Below are positions 1 to 6,845 of a stretch of 10,126 nt of DNA, one piece after another. The stretch is from an uncultured Bacteroidota bacterium. Its GTDB lineage: Bacteria; Bacteroidota; Bacteroidia; NS11-12g; UBA9320. Numbering within the stretch: position 1 is the first letter of the stretch; the number at the start of each line of letters is the position of its first letter. The translations under genes were made by a program, and so were the position numbers. The stretch lies in contig CAJXLR010000042.1 of the NCBI GenBank assembly GCA_913056425.1, forward strand, positions 1-10,126, written 5' to 3'. Below the pieces are notes generated by a model that was not told the DNA's origin, did not search any database, and was given only the letters and a program-made list of their open reading frames with translations.

Positions 1-552
1 ATCATTAAAAACTTCCACTGTTTTTACTATATTCTCATAATTATAGAAAGGTTCGCCCATACCCATAAACACGATGTTGGATAACGGGATGTCGTAGTTT
101 TCTCGTGCCAGCTCGTTAATTATCGCGACCTGATCAAAAATCTCGTAGTGTTTAAGATTACGCTCCCGTTTTAAATATCCGGTTGCGCAAAAAGTACATG
201 CAAGACTGCATCCAACCTGACTCGAAACACAGGCAGTCATGCGTTTTGATGTTGGTATCAGAACACCTTCCACAAAATTGTCGTCGTGTAACCTAAACCC
301 AATCTTTATGGTGCCATCACTACTCTTTTGAATAATGTCCGGCTTGATCACGTTGAAGGTGTAATTATCTTTCAGCTTTTCACGTAATGACTTGGAAAGA
401 TTGGTCATATCATCGAAACTGCGGACGCCCTTTTTCCAGAGCCATTCAGAGACTTGTTTCGCGCGAAACGCTTTTTCTCCCCAAGTCAGAAAAGTCTCGG
501 TGAGTTGCTCTAGCGATTCGTCTCGGATGTCCCGTTTCTTGTCGACAGCCAT
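1..552 (-). CDS. rlmN: Dual-specificity RNA methyltransferase RlmN (radical SAM), N-terminal part only
   Basis: The first 184 codons are present and the rest lies beyond the left edge. RlmN is a cytoplasmic radical-SAM enzyme that methylates C2 of A2503 in 23S rRNA and A37 of some tRNAs. Visible signs are a basic N-terminal RNA-binding region (about residues 1-90, with TWGEKAFRAKQVSEWLW), the family stretch SSQVGCSLACTFCATG holding the CxxxCxxC [4Fe-4S]/SAM cluster cysteines, and the SAM-binding GMGEP. The distant relative Cfr shares these motifs, but the gene's setting next to purM suggests the housekeeping enzyme. The ATG at 552 follows the purM stop codon TAA (555-553) with no base between them, so the gene is almost certainly co-transcribed and probably translationally coupled to purM. 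No separate promoter or strong Shine-Dalgarno is seen. The call is firm; the catalytic C-terminal cysteine is outside the window. Confidence 0.95.
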   Translation of the reverse strand, partial: MAVDKKRDIRDESLEQLTETFLTWGEKAFRAKQVSEWLWKKGVRSFDDMTNLSKSLREKLKDNYTFNVIKPDIIQKSSDGTIKIGFRLHDDNFVEGVLIPTSKRMTACVSSQVGCSLACTFCATGYLKRERNLKHYEIFDQVAIINELARENYDIPLSNIVFMGMGEPFYNYENIVKTVEVFND

Positions 553-1722
553 TTATTCTGAAAAGTTCCAGTGAATTACTTCACCGTTGTGATGAATATC
601 GAGTTGTTGTCCTTCGGCAGCTTCACATCTCCCAATGATTTGAGCGCCTACCCCAAAGCTTTTGGAGATTGAAATAACTTCGTTCGCGGTAGCTTCATCT
701 GTATACAACTCCATACGATGTCCCATGTTAAATACTTCCATCATTTCGCGATTATCGCTACCCGATTCTTGTTGAATGTATTGGAACAAAGGAGGGACTT
801 CCAAGAGGTTGTCTTTTATCACTTTTGTATCGCGGATAAAACGCAAAACCTTGGTTTGAGCGCCACCCGAGCAATGCACGATTCCGTTGATGTGCTTTCG
901 TGCATTCTTAAGGATTTCGTGAATTATCGGTGCATAGGTTCGAGTTGGGCTCAATACGGCCTTGCCCATGTCCACCGGCATATCAGAAACCGTGTCGGTG
1001 ATTTTATAAGAGCCTGAGTAAATCAAGTCGGCATCCACTTCCGGGTCAAAGCTTTCAGGATATTTATCTCGGTAGATCTTGTTAAAGATGTCGTGTCTTG
1101 CCGATGTTAGTCCGTTGCTGCCCATACCTGCGTTGTAGGCTGTTTCGTAGTTAGCCTGACCATACGACGCCAGACCAACTATTACATTACCGGGTTTGAT
1201 GTTATTCTCAATGATGTTATCCCGCTTGGTGCGTGCTGTAACTGTGCTATCAACAATAATGGATCGAACCAAGTCACCCACATCCGCGGTTTCTCCACCG
1301 GTTTGGATGATGTTAACGCCGTGATCGGCCATTTCATCTATGAATTCGTTGGTTCCGTTAATTATAGCAGAAATTACCTCACCCGGAACTCGGTTTTTAT
1401 TCCGACCAATGGTGTTACTCAACAAGAAATCATCGGTCACACCTACACAAAGTAAATCGTCTAGATTCATCACGATTGCATCAATGGCGATACCTTTCCA
1501 AACACTTAAATCTCCGGTTTCCTTCCAGTAGAGGTAGGCTAATGAAGATTTTGTTCCGGCACCATCGGCGTGCATGATATTGCAATATGCATCATCACCA
1601 CCCAGGTAATCCGGTATGATTTTACAAAATGCATTTGGGTACAACCCTTTGTCAAGTTTTGAGATCGCCTTGTGGACGTCTTCCTTCTTGGAGCTAACTC
1701 CTCGTTTTGAATATCGACTCAT
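553..1722 (-). CDS. purM: Phosphoribosylformylglycinamidine cyclo-ligase (AIR synthetase)
   Basis: PurM makes aminoimidazole ribonucleotide (AIR) from FGAM and ATP, the fifth step of purine synthesis, in the cytoplasm. The protein is 389 aa, longer than the roughly 345 aa of the E. coli enzyme but in line with what I recall of Bacteroidota forms. Family motifs appear in order: HADGAGTKS (51-59, the DGxGTK loop), AIDAIVMNLDDLLCVG (79-94), GGETADVGD (142-150), SNGLTSAR (202-209), LSPTRTYAP (257-265), HCSGGAQTK (283-291) and FNMGHRMELY (331-340). Together these give the AIRS N- and C-terminal domains of the PurM/ThiL/SelD superfamily. The sequence is divergent from proteobacterial PurM (for example the C-terminal glycine-rich loop), so assignment rests on motif order. 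The ATG at 1722 is chosen because a TAnnTTTG promoter box lies 16 bases before it. rlmN follows with zero spacing. The terminator at 1771-1804 separates it from the gene upstream. Confidence 0.93.
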   Translation of the reverse strand: MSRYSKRGVSSKKEDVHKAISKLDKGLYPNAFCKIIPDYLGGDDAYCNIMHADGAGTKSSLAYLYWKETGDLSVWKGIAIDAIVMNLDDLLCVGVTDDFLLSNTIGRNKNRVPGEVISAIINGTNEFIDEMADHGVNIIQTGGETADVGDLVRSIIVDSTVTARTKRDNIIENNIKPGNVIVGLASYGQANYETAYNAGMGSNGLTSARHDIFNKIYRDKYPESFDPEVDADLIYSGSYKITDTVSDMPVDMGKAVLSPTRTYAPIIHEILKNARKHINGIVHCSGGAQTKVLRFIRDTKVIKDNLLEVPPLFQYIQQESGSDNREMMEVFNMGHRMELYTDEATANEVISISKSFGVGAQIIGRCEAAEGQQLDIHHNGEVIHWNFSE

Positions 1723-1738
1723 GTGTAAATAAGAGGTG

Positions 1739-1746
1739 CAAAGATA
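1739..1746 (-). promoter_or_regulatory. Bacteroidota -7 box for purM-rlmN
   Basis: On the minus strand this reads TATCTTTG, a full match to the Bacteroidota sigma-ABfr consensus TAnnTTTG. It lies 16 bases before the purM ATG and downstream of the terminator of the previous gene, where a fresh promoter is expected. No TTG/TTTG sits at the usual 17-23 base distance upstream, so the -33 element is weak or absent. Confidence 0.7.
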
Positions 1747-1770
1747 AGCATTGGTAGGGGAGGAAGTCTA

Positions 1771-1804
1771 AAACAAAAAAGCTCGGGCCAACAGGCCCGA
1801 GCTT
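1771..1804 (-). terminator. Intrinsic terminator after the OmpA-family lipoprotein gene
   Basis: Read on the minus strand, AAGCTCGGGCC, loop TGTT, then GGCCCGAGCTT form a perfect 11-bp GC-rich stem with a 4-base loop (1804-1779). It is followed directly by a T-rich run (TTTTGTTT, 1778-1771). It starts 21 bases after the stop codon of the lipoprotein gene. The plus-strand reading lacks a T tract after the stem, so the terminator acts on the minus strand only. It insulates purM-rlmN from the gene upstream. Confidence 0.93.
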
Positions 1805-1825
1805 CGTATGAATTTAATTAGGATT

Positions 1826-4393
1826 TTATTCTTGTTCTTTGGTCAACCACATCTTTCCGTCTTTGATTTCTATTTCGATGTAGTCTTTTAGGAAAACGCC
1901 TCCACCTATGGTTTCTTGCTTCGTATCTTCAACCATCTTACAACGCACTTTGGTTAGGGTTACCCCGCCTTCGAAAGTGAGTTCAGGAATCTTAAATGAC
2001 GTACTGGTCAATTTCGTTCCGTCGGTCAATTTGATTTTCTTGTTTCCATCTGAGAAATCGTCAACCTTGATAACTCCCGATTTCAGCATGGCTTCTACCG
2101 TACGTTGTTTCAATTCAATTCTTGAACCTTCCTCGTCGTATTGTAGCTTCAAGCGCTTGCGGCCGGCAGATGCTGCCATGTAGATTTTATCGCGGTTTGG
2201 CGTTACAGGAATGATGTCGTAAAGCTTAGCAATACGCTGACGCTCGGCTTCTTCTTCCTGACGTTTCTTCTCTTCTTGAATCTTCTTGATTTCTTTCTCG
2301 TACTCGCTACCGTGGTTTTTAATGTAGTCTTTACGAGCCTGGATAATCACCTTACTGTAGATAATACTGTCACCCATAGCGATGGCATTGGTGTCCTGAA
2401 CTTCAGGATTACTCCATTTAAACTCGTATTTACAGTTTACAACCTTAACCGTGGTACGACGGTTGGCTTGATGTTCTTCTTCAGTACATGGTACTCGTTT
2501 TGTTCCCTCACACTCACAGTGGTTGGTTAACTGAGACTCACCATAACCTCGTGCTTCCAAGCGGAATGGGTTGATACCATTCTTGAGGATGTATGCTACT
2601 GCAGAATCCGCACGTCGCTGAGACAGGTCTCGGTTGTATTCATACGTTGCACGACAGTCCGTATGTGATCCAAGCTCAACGCTCATTTTCGGATATTTCT
2701 TGAGTGTCGCAACTAGGTTGTCCAACACTGTTTTGGATTCGTTACGCAGGAACGCTGAGTCAAGTCCGTAGTAAATAGGAAGTACGAACACATCGTTACA
2801 CTGATTCTTAAGACAGAAGTCCTTCACAAACTCAGCGCTGAATTCCAGACCTTCGGTTGAAACAAACTTTGGTTCCGCATCGTAGAAGTAGTCTTCACGT
2901 TTCGATACTTTGATTTCATAGTTTACACCCAATTTCAAAGGCGTTTCGTAGTAACCTTTTTCGTCGGTGTACAGTCTGATTTTGCTTGAGTCTTTATCGT
3001 TGCTGATTTCTACCAACGCTTTTTCCAATGGAAGCGTGTTATCACAGTCGGTTACAGTTCCCTTTAACACCAAGATAATTGGTGTCATGGAGAACTGGTA
3101 GATGTTATCATCACCTCTTCCACGATCTGATGTAAAGAAACCGCTTTCTTTATCAGTATCTAGTAAGATTCCAAAATCGTCACCTTTTGAGTTTACTGGA
3201 CAGCCCATGTTTTCAGGCTGAGCCCAATCGGTTGGACTTTCGCTAAGTTGCTTTGTGTGGAAGATGTCTAGTCCACCAAGTGTAACGTGCCCGTCTGAAG
3301 AGAAGTACAACGAACCGTCTTCGTGAACATATGGAAACTTCTCGTCTCCGGTGGTGTTTACAGTCTTTCCAAGATTGATAGGCTCACCCCAAGTTTTACC
3401 TCGTCGAACATAGTTTACCACGTAAATGTCTTTGGTGCGCTCGCGTGGTTCTTTTCCTTCATCTTGAAGGCTTCCTTCCATGTCGCTCACAAAGTAAAGT
3501 TTGGTCCCGTCTGGAGATAGTGCCGGGTGACCGCAGTCGTATTTGTCGCTACAGAAAGGCAATGGTTCAGGATTAACTTCCCATGCACGTCCGCGTTTCT
3601 TTGCTTCGTATATCTTACACGTTGTGTCTTTACCTTCTAATCCATTACACTGAGTAAAGTACATGGTTGAGTAACGTGCGTCAAATGTGGCAACACCATC
3701 GTAGAATTCGGTGAATCCATCTACAAGCACAGGCGCCTGCCATTTAACTTTATCTCGACGTCCTTTTTGTTCAGTTATCCAAAAATCACCAAAGTTTCTT
3801 CCTGTCCACTTCAACTGTTTGTTGCTGATTCCGTCTACGCGATCCGACGTAAACATGATTGTTTTGTGTCGCTTATCCGCATATCGTGGAACCATATCAT
3901 CCACTTTAGACTCATTTACAACTTTGAACTCCTCAATGATGTATCTAGTCTTTTTGTCGGCACACTTGAGAGCTAGCTCAGATCCGGCAATCATATCGTC
4001 TATCGATTTTTCAGCCGGGAATGCTTTTTTGTACTCCTTCAACTTGGTGAGAGCCTCGGTGTACAAACCTTGCTCCATGTACATTTCAGCCTCGCGAATT
4101 GCTGCAGTAGCATCTTTACGTCCATACTTGATGGACTTCGAGTACATTTTCAAAGCTTTTTTACTGTTGTGGTTATGGCGATATGCCTCACCTGCTTTGA
4201 AAGCAATTTCTTGTTTTTGGATTTTGGTTAATTCCTTGTTTTCCTTGAGTACGCGCTCATACATATCAGCGGCAACAGCGTACTGGTGCAACTCATAATT
4301 CTTATTGGCTTCCTGAAGACTGGCTTTACAACCTACTAGGGCAATCATAAGCCCAAGTGACCATAGAGCAATTTTGGTATTCCAACGATTCAT
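1826..4393 (-). CDS. PorE-like OmpA-family lipoprotein (TPR, beta-propeller, regulatory-like, OmpA) with a retropepsin-like C-terminal extension
   Basis: An 855-aa predicted lipoprotein. A signal peptide ends in the lipobox LVGC (C22). Residues about 25-145 look like helical TPR repeats. About 170-435 hold PD40/WD40-like propeller blades (LSPDGTKLYFVSD, HEDGSLYFSSDG, GFFTSDRGRGDDNIY). About 443-525 resemble a carboxypeptidase-regulatory beta-sandwich (LKGTVTDCDNTLPLEKALVEI). About 535-652 are the OmpA peptidoglycan-binding domain, with the diaminopimelate-binding pair D579 (SHTD) and R594 (LSQRRA). This layout matches PorE of the type IX secretion system, which links the machine to peptidoglycan, but Bacteroidota carry several such paralogues, so porE itself is not claimed. 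The usual protein would stop near 655. Here a charged coiled-coil-like linker (about 685-722) leads to a domain (about 735-852) that resembles a retropepsin with a damaged active site (D753, EEG in place of TGA). The role is probably envelope anchoring. It ends at a strong terminator. Confidence 0.88.
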   Translation of the reverse strand: MNRWNTKIALWSLGLMIALVGCKASLQEANKNYELHQYAVAADMYERVLKENKELTKIQKQEIAFKAGEAYRHNHNSKKALKMYSKSIKYGRKDATAAIREAEMYMEQGLYTEALTKLKEYKKAFPAEKSIDDMIAGSELALKCADKKTRYIIEEFKVVNESKVDDMVPRYADKRHKTIMFTSDRVDGISNKQLKWTGRNFGDFWITEQKGRRDKVKWQAPVLVDGFTEFYDGVATFDARYSTMYFTQCNGLEGKDTTCKIYEAKKRGRAWEVNPEPLPFCSDKYDCGHPALSPDGTKLYFVSDMEGSLQDEGKEPRERTKDIYVVNYVRRGKTWGEPINLGKTVNTTGDEKFPYVHEDGSLYFSSDGHVTLGGLDIFHTKQLSESPTDWAQPENMGCPVNSKGDDFGILLDTDKESGFFTSDRGRGDDNIYQFSMTPIILVLKGTVTDCDNTLPLEKALVEISNDKDSSKIRLYTDEKGYYETPLKLGVNYEIKVSKREDYFYDAEPKFVSTEGLEFSAEFVKDFCLKNQCNDVFVLPIYYGLDSAFLRNESKTVLDNLVATLKKYPKMSVELGSHTDCRATYEYNRDLSQRRADSAVAYILKNGINPFRLEARGYGESQLTNHCECEGTKRVPCTEEEHQANRRTTVKVVNCKYEFKWSNPEVQDTNAIAMGDSIIYSKVIIQARKDYIKNHGSEYEKEIKKIQEEKKRQEEEAERQRIAKLYDIIPVTPNRDKIYMAASAGRKRLKLQYDEEGSRIELKQRTVEAMLKSGVIKVDDFSDGNKKIKLTDGTKLTSTSFKIPELTFEGGVTLTKVRCKMVEDTKQETIGGGVFLKDYIEIEIKDGKMWLTKEQE

Positions 4394-4428
4394 TCTGCTA
4401 GATGTCTTTATCGAATTCTACTAATTGC

Positions 4429-4460
4429 CAAAAATCAACAATATTCAACCGATTTCCAAA
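4429..4460 (-). promoter_or_regulatory. Possible promoter of the OmpA-family lipoprotein gene
   Basis: On the minus strand TTTG (4460-4457) and GATTTTTG (4436-4429) are separated by 20 bases, fitting the -33 TTTG / -7 TAnnTTTG spacing of Bacteroidota. The -7 box has one mismatch (G for the first T). The leader would be at most about 35 bases. An alternative -7 box, TATTGTTG (4443-4436), has poorer spacing. This is weak evidence. Confidence 0.35.
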
Positions 4461-4471
4461 TAAATTTTGGA
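4455..4471. repeat. 17-bp inverted repeat in the lipoprotein-gene promoter region
   Basis: TCCAAA, 5-base spacer TAAAT, TTTGGA: perfect 6-bp arms that overlap the candidate -33 element. The heptamer ATTCAAC occurs on either side (4443-4449 and 4474-4480, 31 bp apart). It has the shape of an operator for a dimeric regulator. The rest of the 168-bp gap (4394-4561) holds only a weak 6-bp hairpin (4477-4497) and no clear terminator for glnN. A chance origin is possible in AT-rich DNA. Confidence 0.35.
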
Positions 4472-4561
4472 GGATTCAACTGGCTGAAATGCAGTTGTTT
4501 GGCGTTGTCAATAGAGTGACGAAACGCAGAAAAAAATGGTTGGGTTGGAGTGCTCTTTTTC

Positions 4562-6739
4562 CTATTTGATGTGGAGCAACTCGCGGTACTTTGGCAACGA
4601 CCAAAGTGTATCGTCAACCAAGCGTTCTAGCTTATCGGCGTGGTATCGGATGTCGTCAAACTCTTTGTTCACATTGTCGCTGTAAGCCTGAGCTTGAGCT
4701 TCAATGGTGTCAAGTTTGTTGGCAGCTTTCCGAGCTTCAACCATACGATCTACTTTGGTTTTAAGTGCATTGATGTGTTCACCAACTTCTTCCATCACTT
4801 CCATAGAAGCAGCAATGGATTTCTTTGAAGCACCGGCTGCTTTTAACGATGCAACGTTTTCTGCAACCTTTTTCTGATACTCAAGTGCAGGAGGGAGAAC
4901 ATGGGTATAGGCTATCTCATCGATGATTCTGCCTTCAATCTGAACCTTCTTCATGTAGTCTTCCAACTCAATGTGGTAACGTGCTTTCAGCTCTTCTTTG
5001 GTGAAGATGCCCAATTCACCCATTACGTTGACGGTTAAGTCGCTCACGTATGCATGAAGTGCAGAAGGTGTGTCGCGTAGGTTTGATAAACCTCTTTTTG
5101 CTGCTTCCTTAACCCATGCGTCACCATATCCGTTACCTTCAAAAAGTACTCGTTTTGAGTCTTTCAGGTATTGCTGTAAAACCGCAACAATGGCATCGTT
5201 CTTTTTCTCTTTCTTCTCAATGAGTGCATCCACATCCGCTTTAAACTGTGCAAGCTGGTGCGCCATGGCTGCATTGAGAACAGTCATTGGTGATGCACAA
5301 CTTTTCGATGAACCTACTGCGCGCAATTCAAACTTATTTCCAGTAAACGCAAAAGGCGAGGTTCGGTTTCGGTCTGTGTTATCTAGTAGGATCTCAGGAA
5401 TACGCGCGATTGAAATCGTTTTTTCTTCATCCGACCCTTTACCCTTTGGAGCGGCAACGTTGTTTACCAAGTCTTCTAGCACCTTGGTTAATGTAGAGCC
5501 AATGAAAATAGACATGATAGCCGGAGGAGCTTCGTTAGCCCCCAAACGGTGATCGTTTGAAGCAGATGCGATACTCGCTCTAATCAAATCGCTATGATCG
5601 TGGAAAGCCTTAATTGTGTTCACAAAGAAGGTTAAGAAGCTCAAGTTTGATAGCGGGTTGTTGCCCGGAGACAGCAAGTTAATTCCGGTGTTTGTGATCA
5701 ACGACCAGTTGTTGTGCTTACCGCTACCGTTAATACCTGCGAATGGTTTTTCGTGGAACAACACCTTGAAACCATGTCGGTTTGCCACCTCGTCCATTAA
5801 ATCCATCAAGAGCTGATTGTGGTCTACCGCCAAGTTGATTTCTTCAAACTGCGGTGCACATTCGTACTGACCCGGAGCCACCTCGTTGTGACGTGTTCGT
5901 AGGGGGATTCCGAGTTTGAGGGCTTCGTTCTCGAAATCCACCATGTAGTTGAACACGCGATCTGGAATGGATCCGAAGTAGTGATCATCCATCTGTTGGT
6001 TTTTTGCCGCAGCATAACCAAACAGCGTTCTGCCACACATCACCAAGTCAGGTCTCTGGTTAAACAATGCCTTGTCAACCAAGAAATATTCCTGCTCGAT
6101 ACCTAGTGAAGCTGAAACTTTATTCACGTCTTTATAGAAGTACTTACAAACATCCGTAGCCGCCTTATCCAACAATGAAATGGATTTGAGCAACGGAGCT
6201 TTGTAGTCCAGTGCTTGACCAGTATACGAAACGAATACGGTTGGAATACACAATGTTTTACCACTGGTGTTTTCATAGATGAATGCTGGAGAAGAAGGAT
6301 CCCAAGCCGTGTAACCACGTGCTTCAAAAGTGTTTCTCAAGCCACCACTTGGCAAACTTGATGCATCCGGCTCTTGCTGAACCAATGCACCACCGCTAAA
6401 CTTTAGAATTGCTCTTCCATCTTGAGGCTCAAAAAAGGAATCGTGCTTTTCTGCAGTAGTTCCTGTAAGAGGTTGAAACCAGTGGGTGTAGTGTGTCACA
6501 CCGTGCTCCAAAGCCCAAGCTTTCATGCCCACAGCAACCTGTGACGCAATTTCCCGACTAATCTTTGTGCCGTTTTCAGCGGCAGATTTCAGGGCCTTGT
6601 ACGTGTCTTTGTCTAAGTACGTTTGCATAGCATCGTCGTTAAAGACGTTGCTGGCAAATAACTCTTGAACACTGTTGTGCTCACGGTTTACTTTGATAGG
6701 TTGTCTGGAAAGGGCAAACTCAAGTGCTTTGAATCTCAT
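4562..6739 (-). CDS. glnN: Glutamine synthetase type III
   Basis: GSIII joins ammonium to glutamate using ATP to make glutamine, the main entry of ammonium into metabolism, in the cytoplasm. The 725-aa length is typical of the GSIII (GlnN) class of Bacteroidota and some cyanobacteria, far longer than the roughly 470 aa of GSI. Visible elements are the N-terminal GSIII-specific region (about 1-150, with THWFQPLTG and EKHDSFF), the metal/glutamate-site strand GIEQEYFLVD (213-222), HNEVAPGQYE (284-293), the loop GINGSGKHNNWS (335-346), and the GSIII signature NDHRLGANEAPPAIMS (395-410). A long helical C-terminal region (about 590-720) is also typical. The frame is complete with no disrupted motif. 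The ATG at 6739 has a TATCTTTG box 37 bases upstream. The gene stands alone: no glnB/amtB or gltB/gltD partner is visible. No good terminator follows, so some read-through into the lipoprotein gene is possible. Confidence 0.97.
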   Translation of the reverse strand: MRFKALEFALSRQPIKVNREHNSVQELFASNVFNDDAMQTYLDKDTYKALKSAAENGTKISREIASQVAVGMKAWALEHGVTHYTHWFQPLTGTTAEKHDSFFEPQDGRAILKFSGGALVQQEPDASSLPSGGLRNTFEARGYTAWDPSSPAFIYENTSGKTLCIPTVFVSYTGQALDYKAPLLKSISLLDKAATDVCKYFYKDVNKVSASLGIEQEYFLVDKALFNQRPDLVMCGRTLFGYAAAKNQQMDDHYFGSIPDRVFNYMVDFENEALKLGIPLRTRHNEVAPGQYECAPQFEEINLAVDHNQLLMDLMDEVANRHGFKVLFHEKPFAGINGSGKHNNWSLITNTGINLLSPGNNPLSNLSFLTFFVNTIKAFHDHSDLIRASIASASNDHRLGANEAPPAIMSIFIGSTLTKVLEDLVNNVAAPKGKGSDEEKTISIARIPEILLDNTDRNRTSPFAFTGNKFELRAVGSSKSCASPMTVLNAAMAHQLAQFKADVDALIEKKEKKNDAIVAVLQQYLKDSKRVLFEGNGYGDAWVKEAAKRGLSNLRDTPSALHAYVSDLTVNVMGELGIFTKEELKARYHIELEDYMKKVQIEGRIIDEIAYTHVLPPALEYQKKVAENVASLKAAGASKKSIAASMEVMEEVGEHINALKTKVDRMVEARKAANKLDTIEAQAQAYSDNVNKEFDDIRYHADKLERLVDDTLWSLPKYRELLHIK

Positions 6740-6776
6740 ACGACGTATTATTTCGTTTCAGAAATGAATTAATGAA

Positions 6777-6784
6777 CAAAGATA
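6777..6784 (-). promoter_or_regulatory. Bacteroidota -7 box for glnN
   Basis: On the minus strand this reads TATCTTTG, identical to the purM box and a full match to TAnnTTTG. The distance to the glnN ATG is 37 bases. The expected -33 position falls inside the hairpin-forming repeat at 6796-6820 and shows no TTTG. Such a promoter could depend on an activator, but that is inference. Confidence 0.65.
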
Positions 6785-6795
6785 AATTTCGGAGG

Positions 6796-6820
6796 CACCG
6801 CCATCATTGAGGATGGGGTG
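6796..6820. repeat. Imperfect inverted repeat upstream of glnN
   Basis: CACC, a single bulged G, CCATC, loop ATTGAG, GATGG, GGTG: 9 paired bases with one bulge. It lies between the prfA stop and the glnN promoter box, covering the -33 region of that promoter. No T tract follows on the minus strand, so it is a poor candidate for an intrinsic prfA terminator. It could be an operator for nitrogen control of glnN, or a weak RNA hairpin. Confidence 0.4.
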
Positions 6821-6845
6821 TTAGTAATAACAACTTATAAACAGC

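Noticed and set aside
3711..4298. 195-codon open frame on the plus strand
   Set aside because: It lies wholly opposite the TPR/propeller part of the lipoprotein gene, whose domains are clear. Its translation has no recognisable motif. It is an antisense shadow.
4477..4497. Possible terminator hairpin after glnN (CAACTG, 9-base loop, CAGTTG)
   Set aside because: The stem has only 6 bp and a large loop, and no T tract follows on the minus strand. It is too weak to call a terminator.
5070..5552. 160-codon open frame on the plus strand
   Set aside because: It is antisense to glnN, over the conserved NDHRLGANEAPPAIMS region. No promoter or family resemblance is seen.
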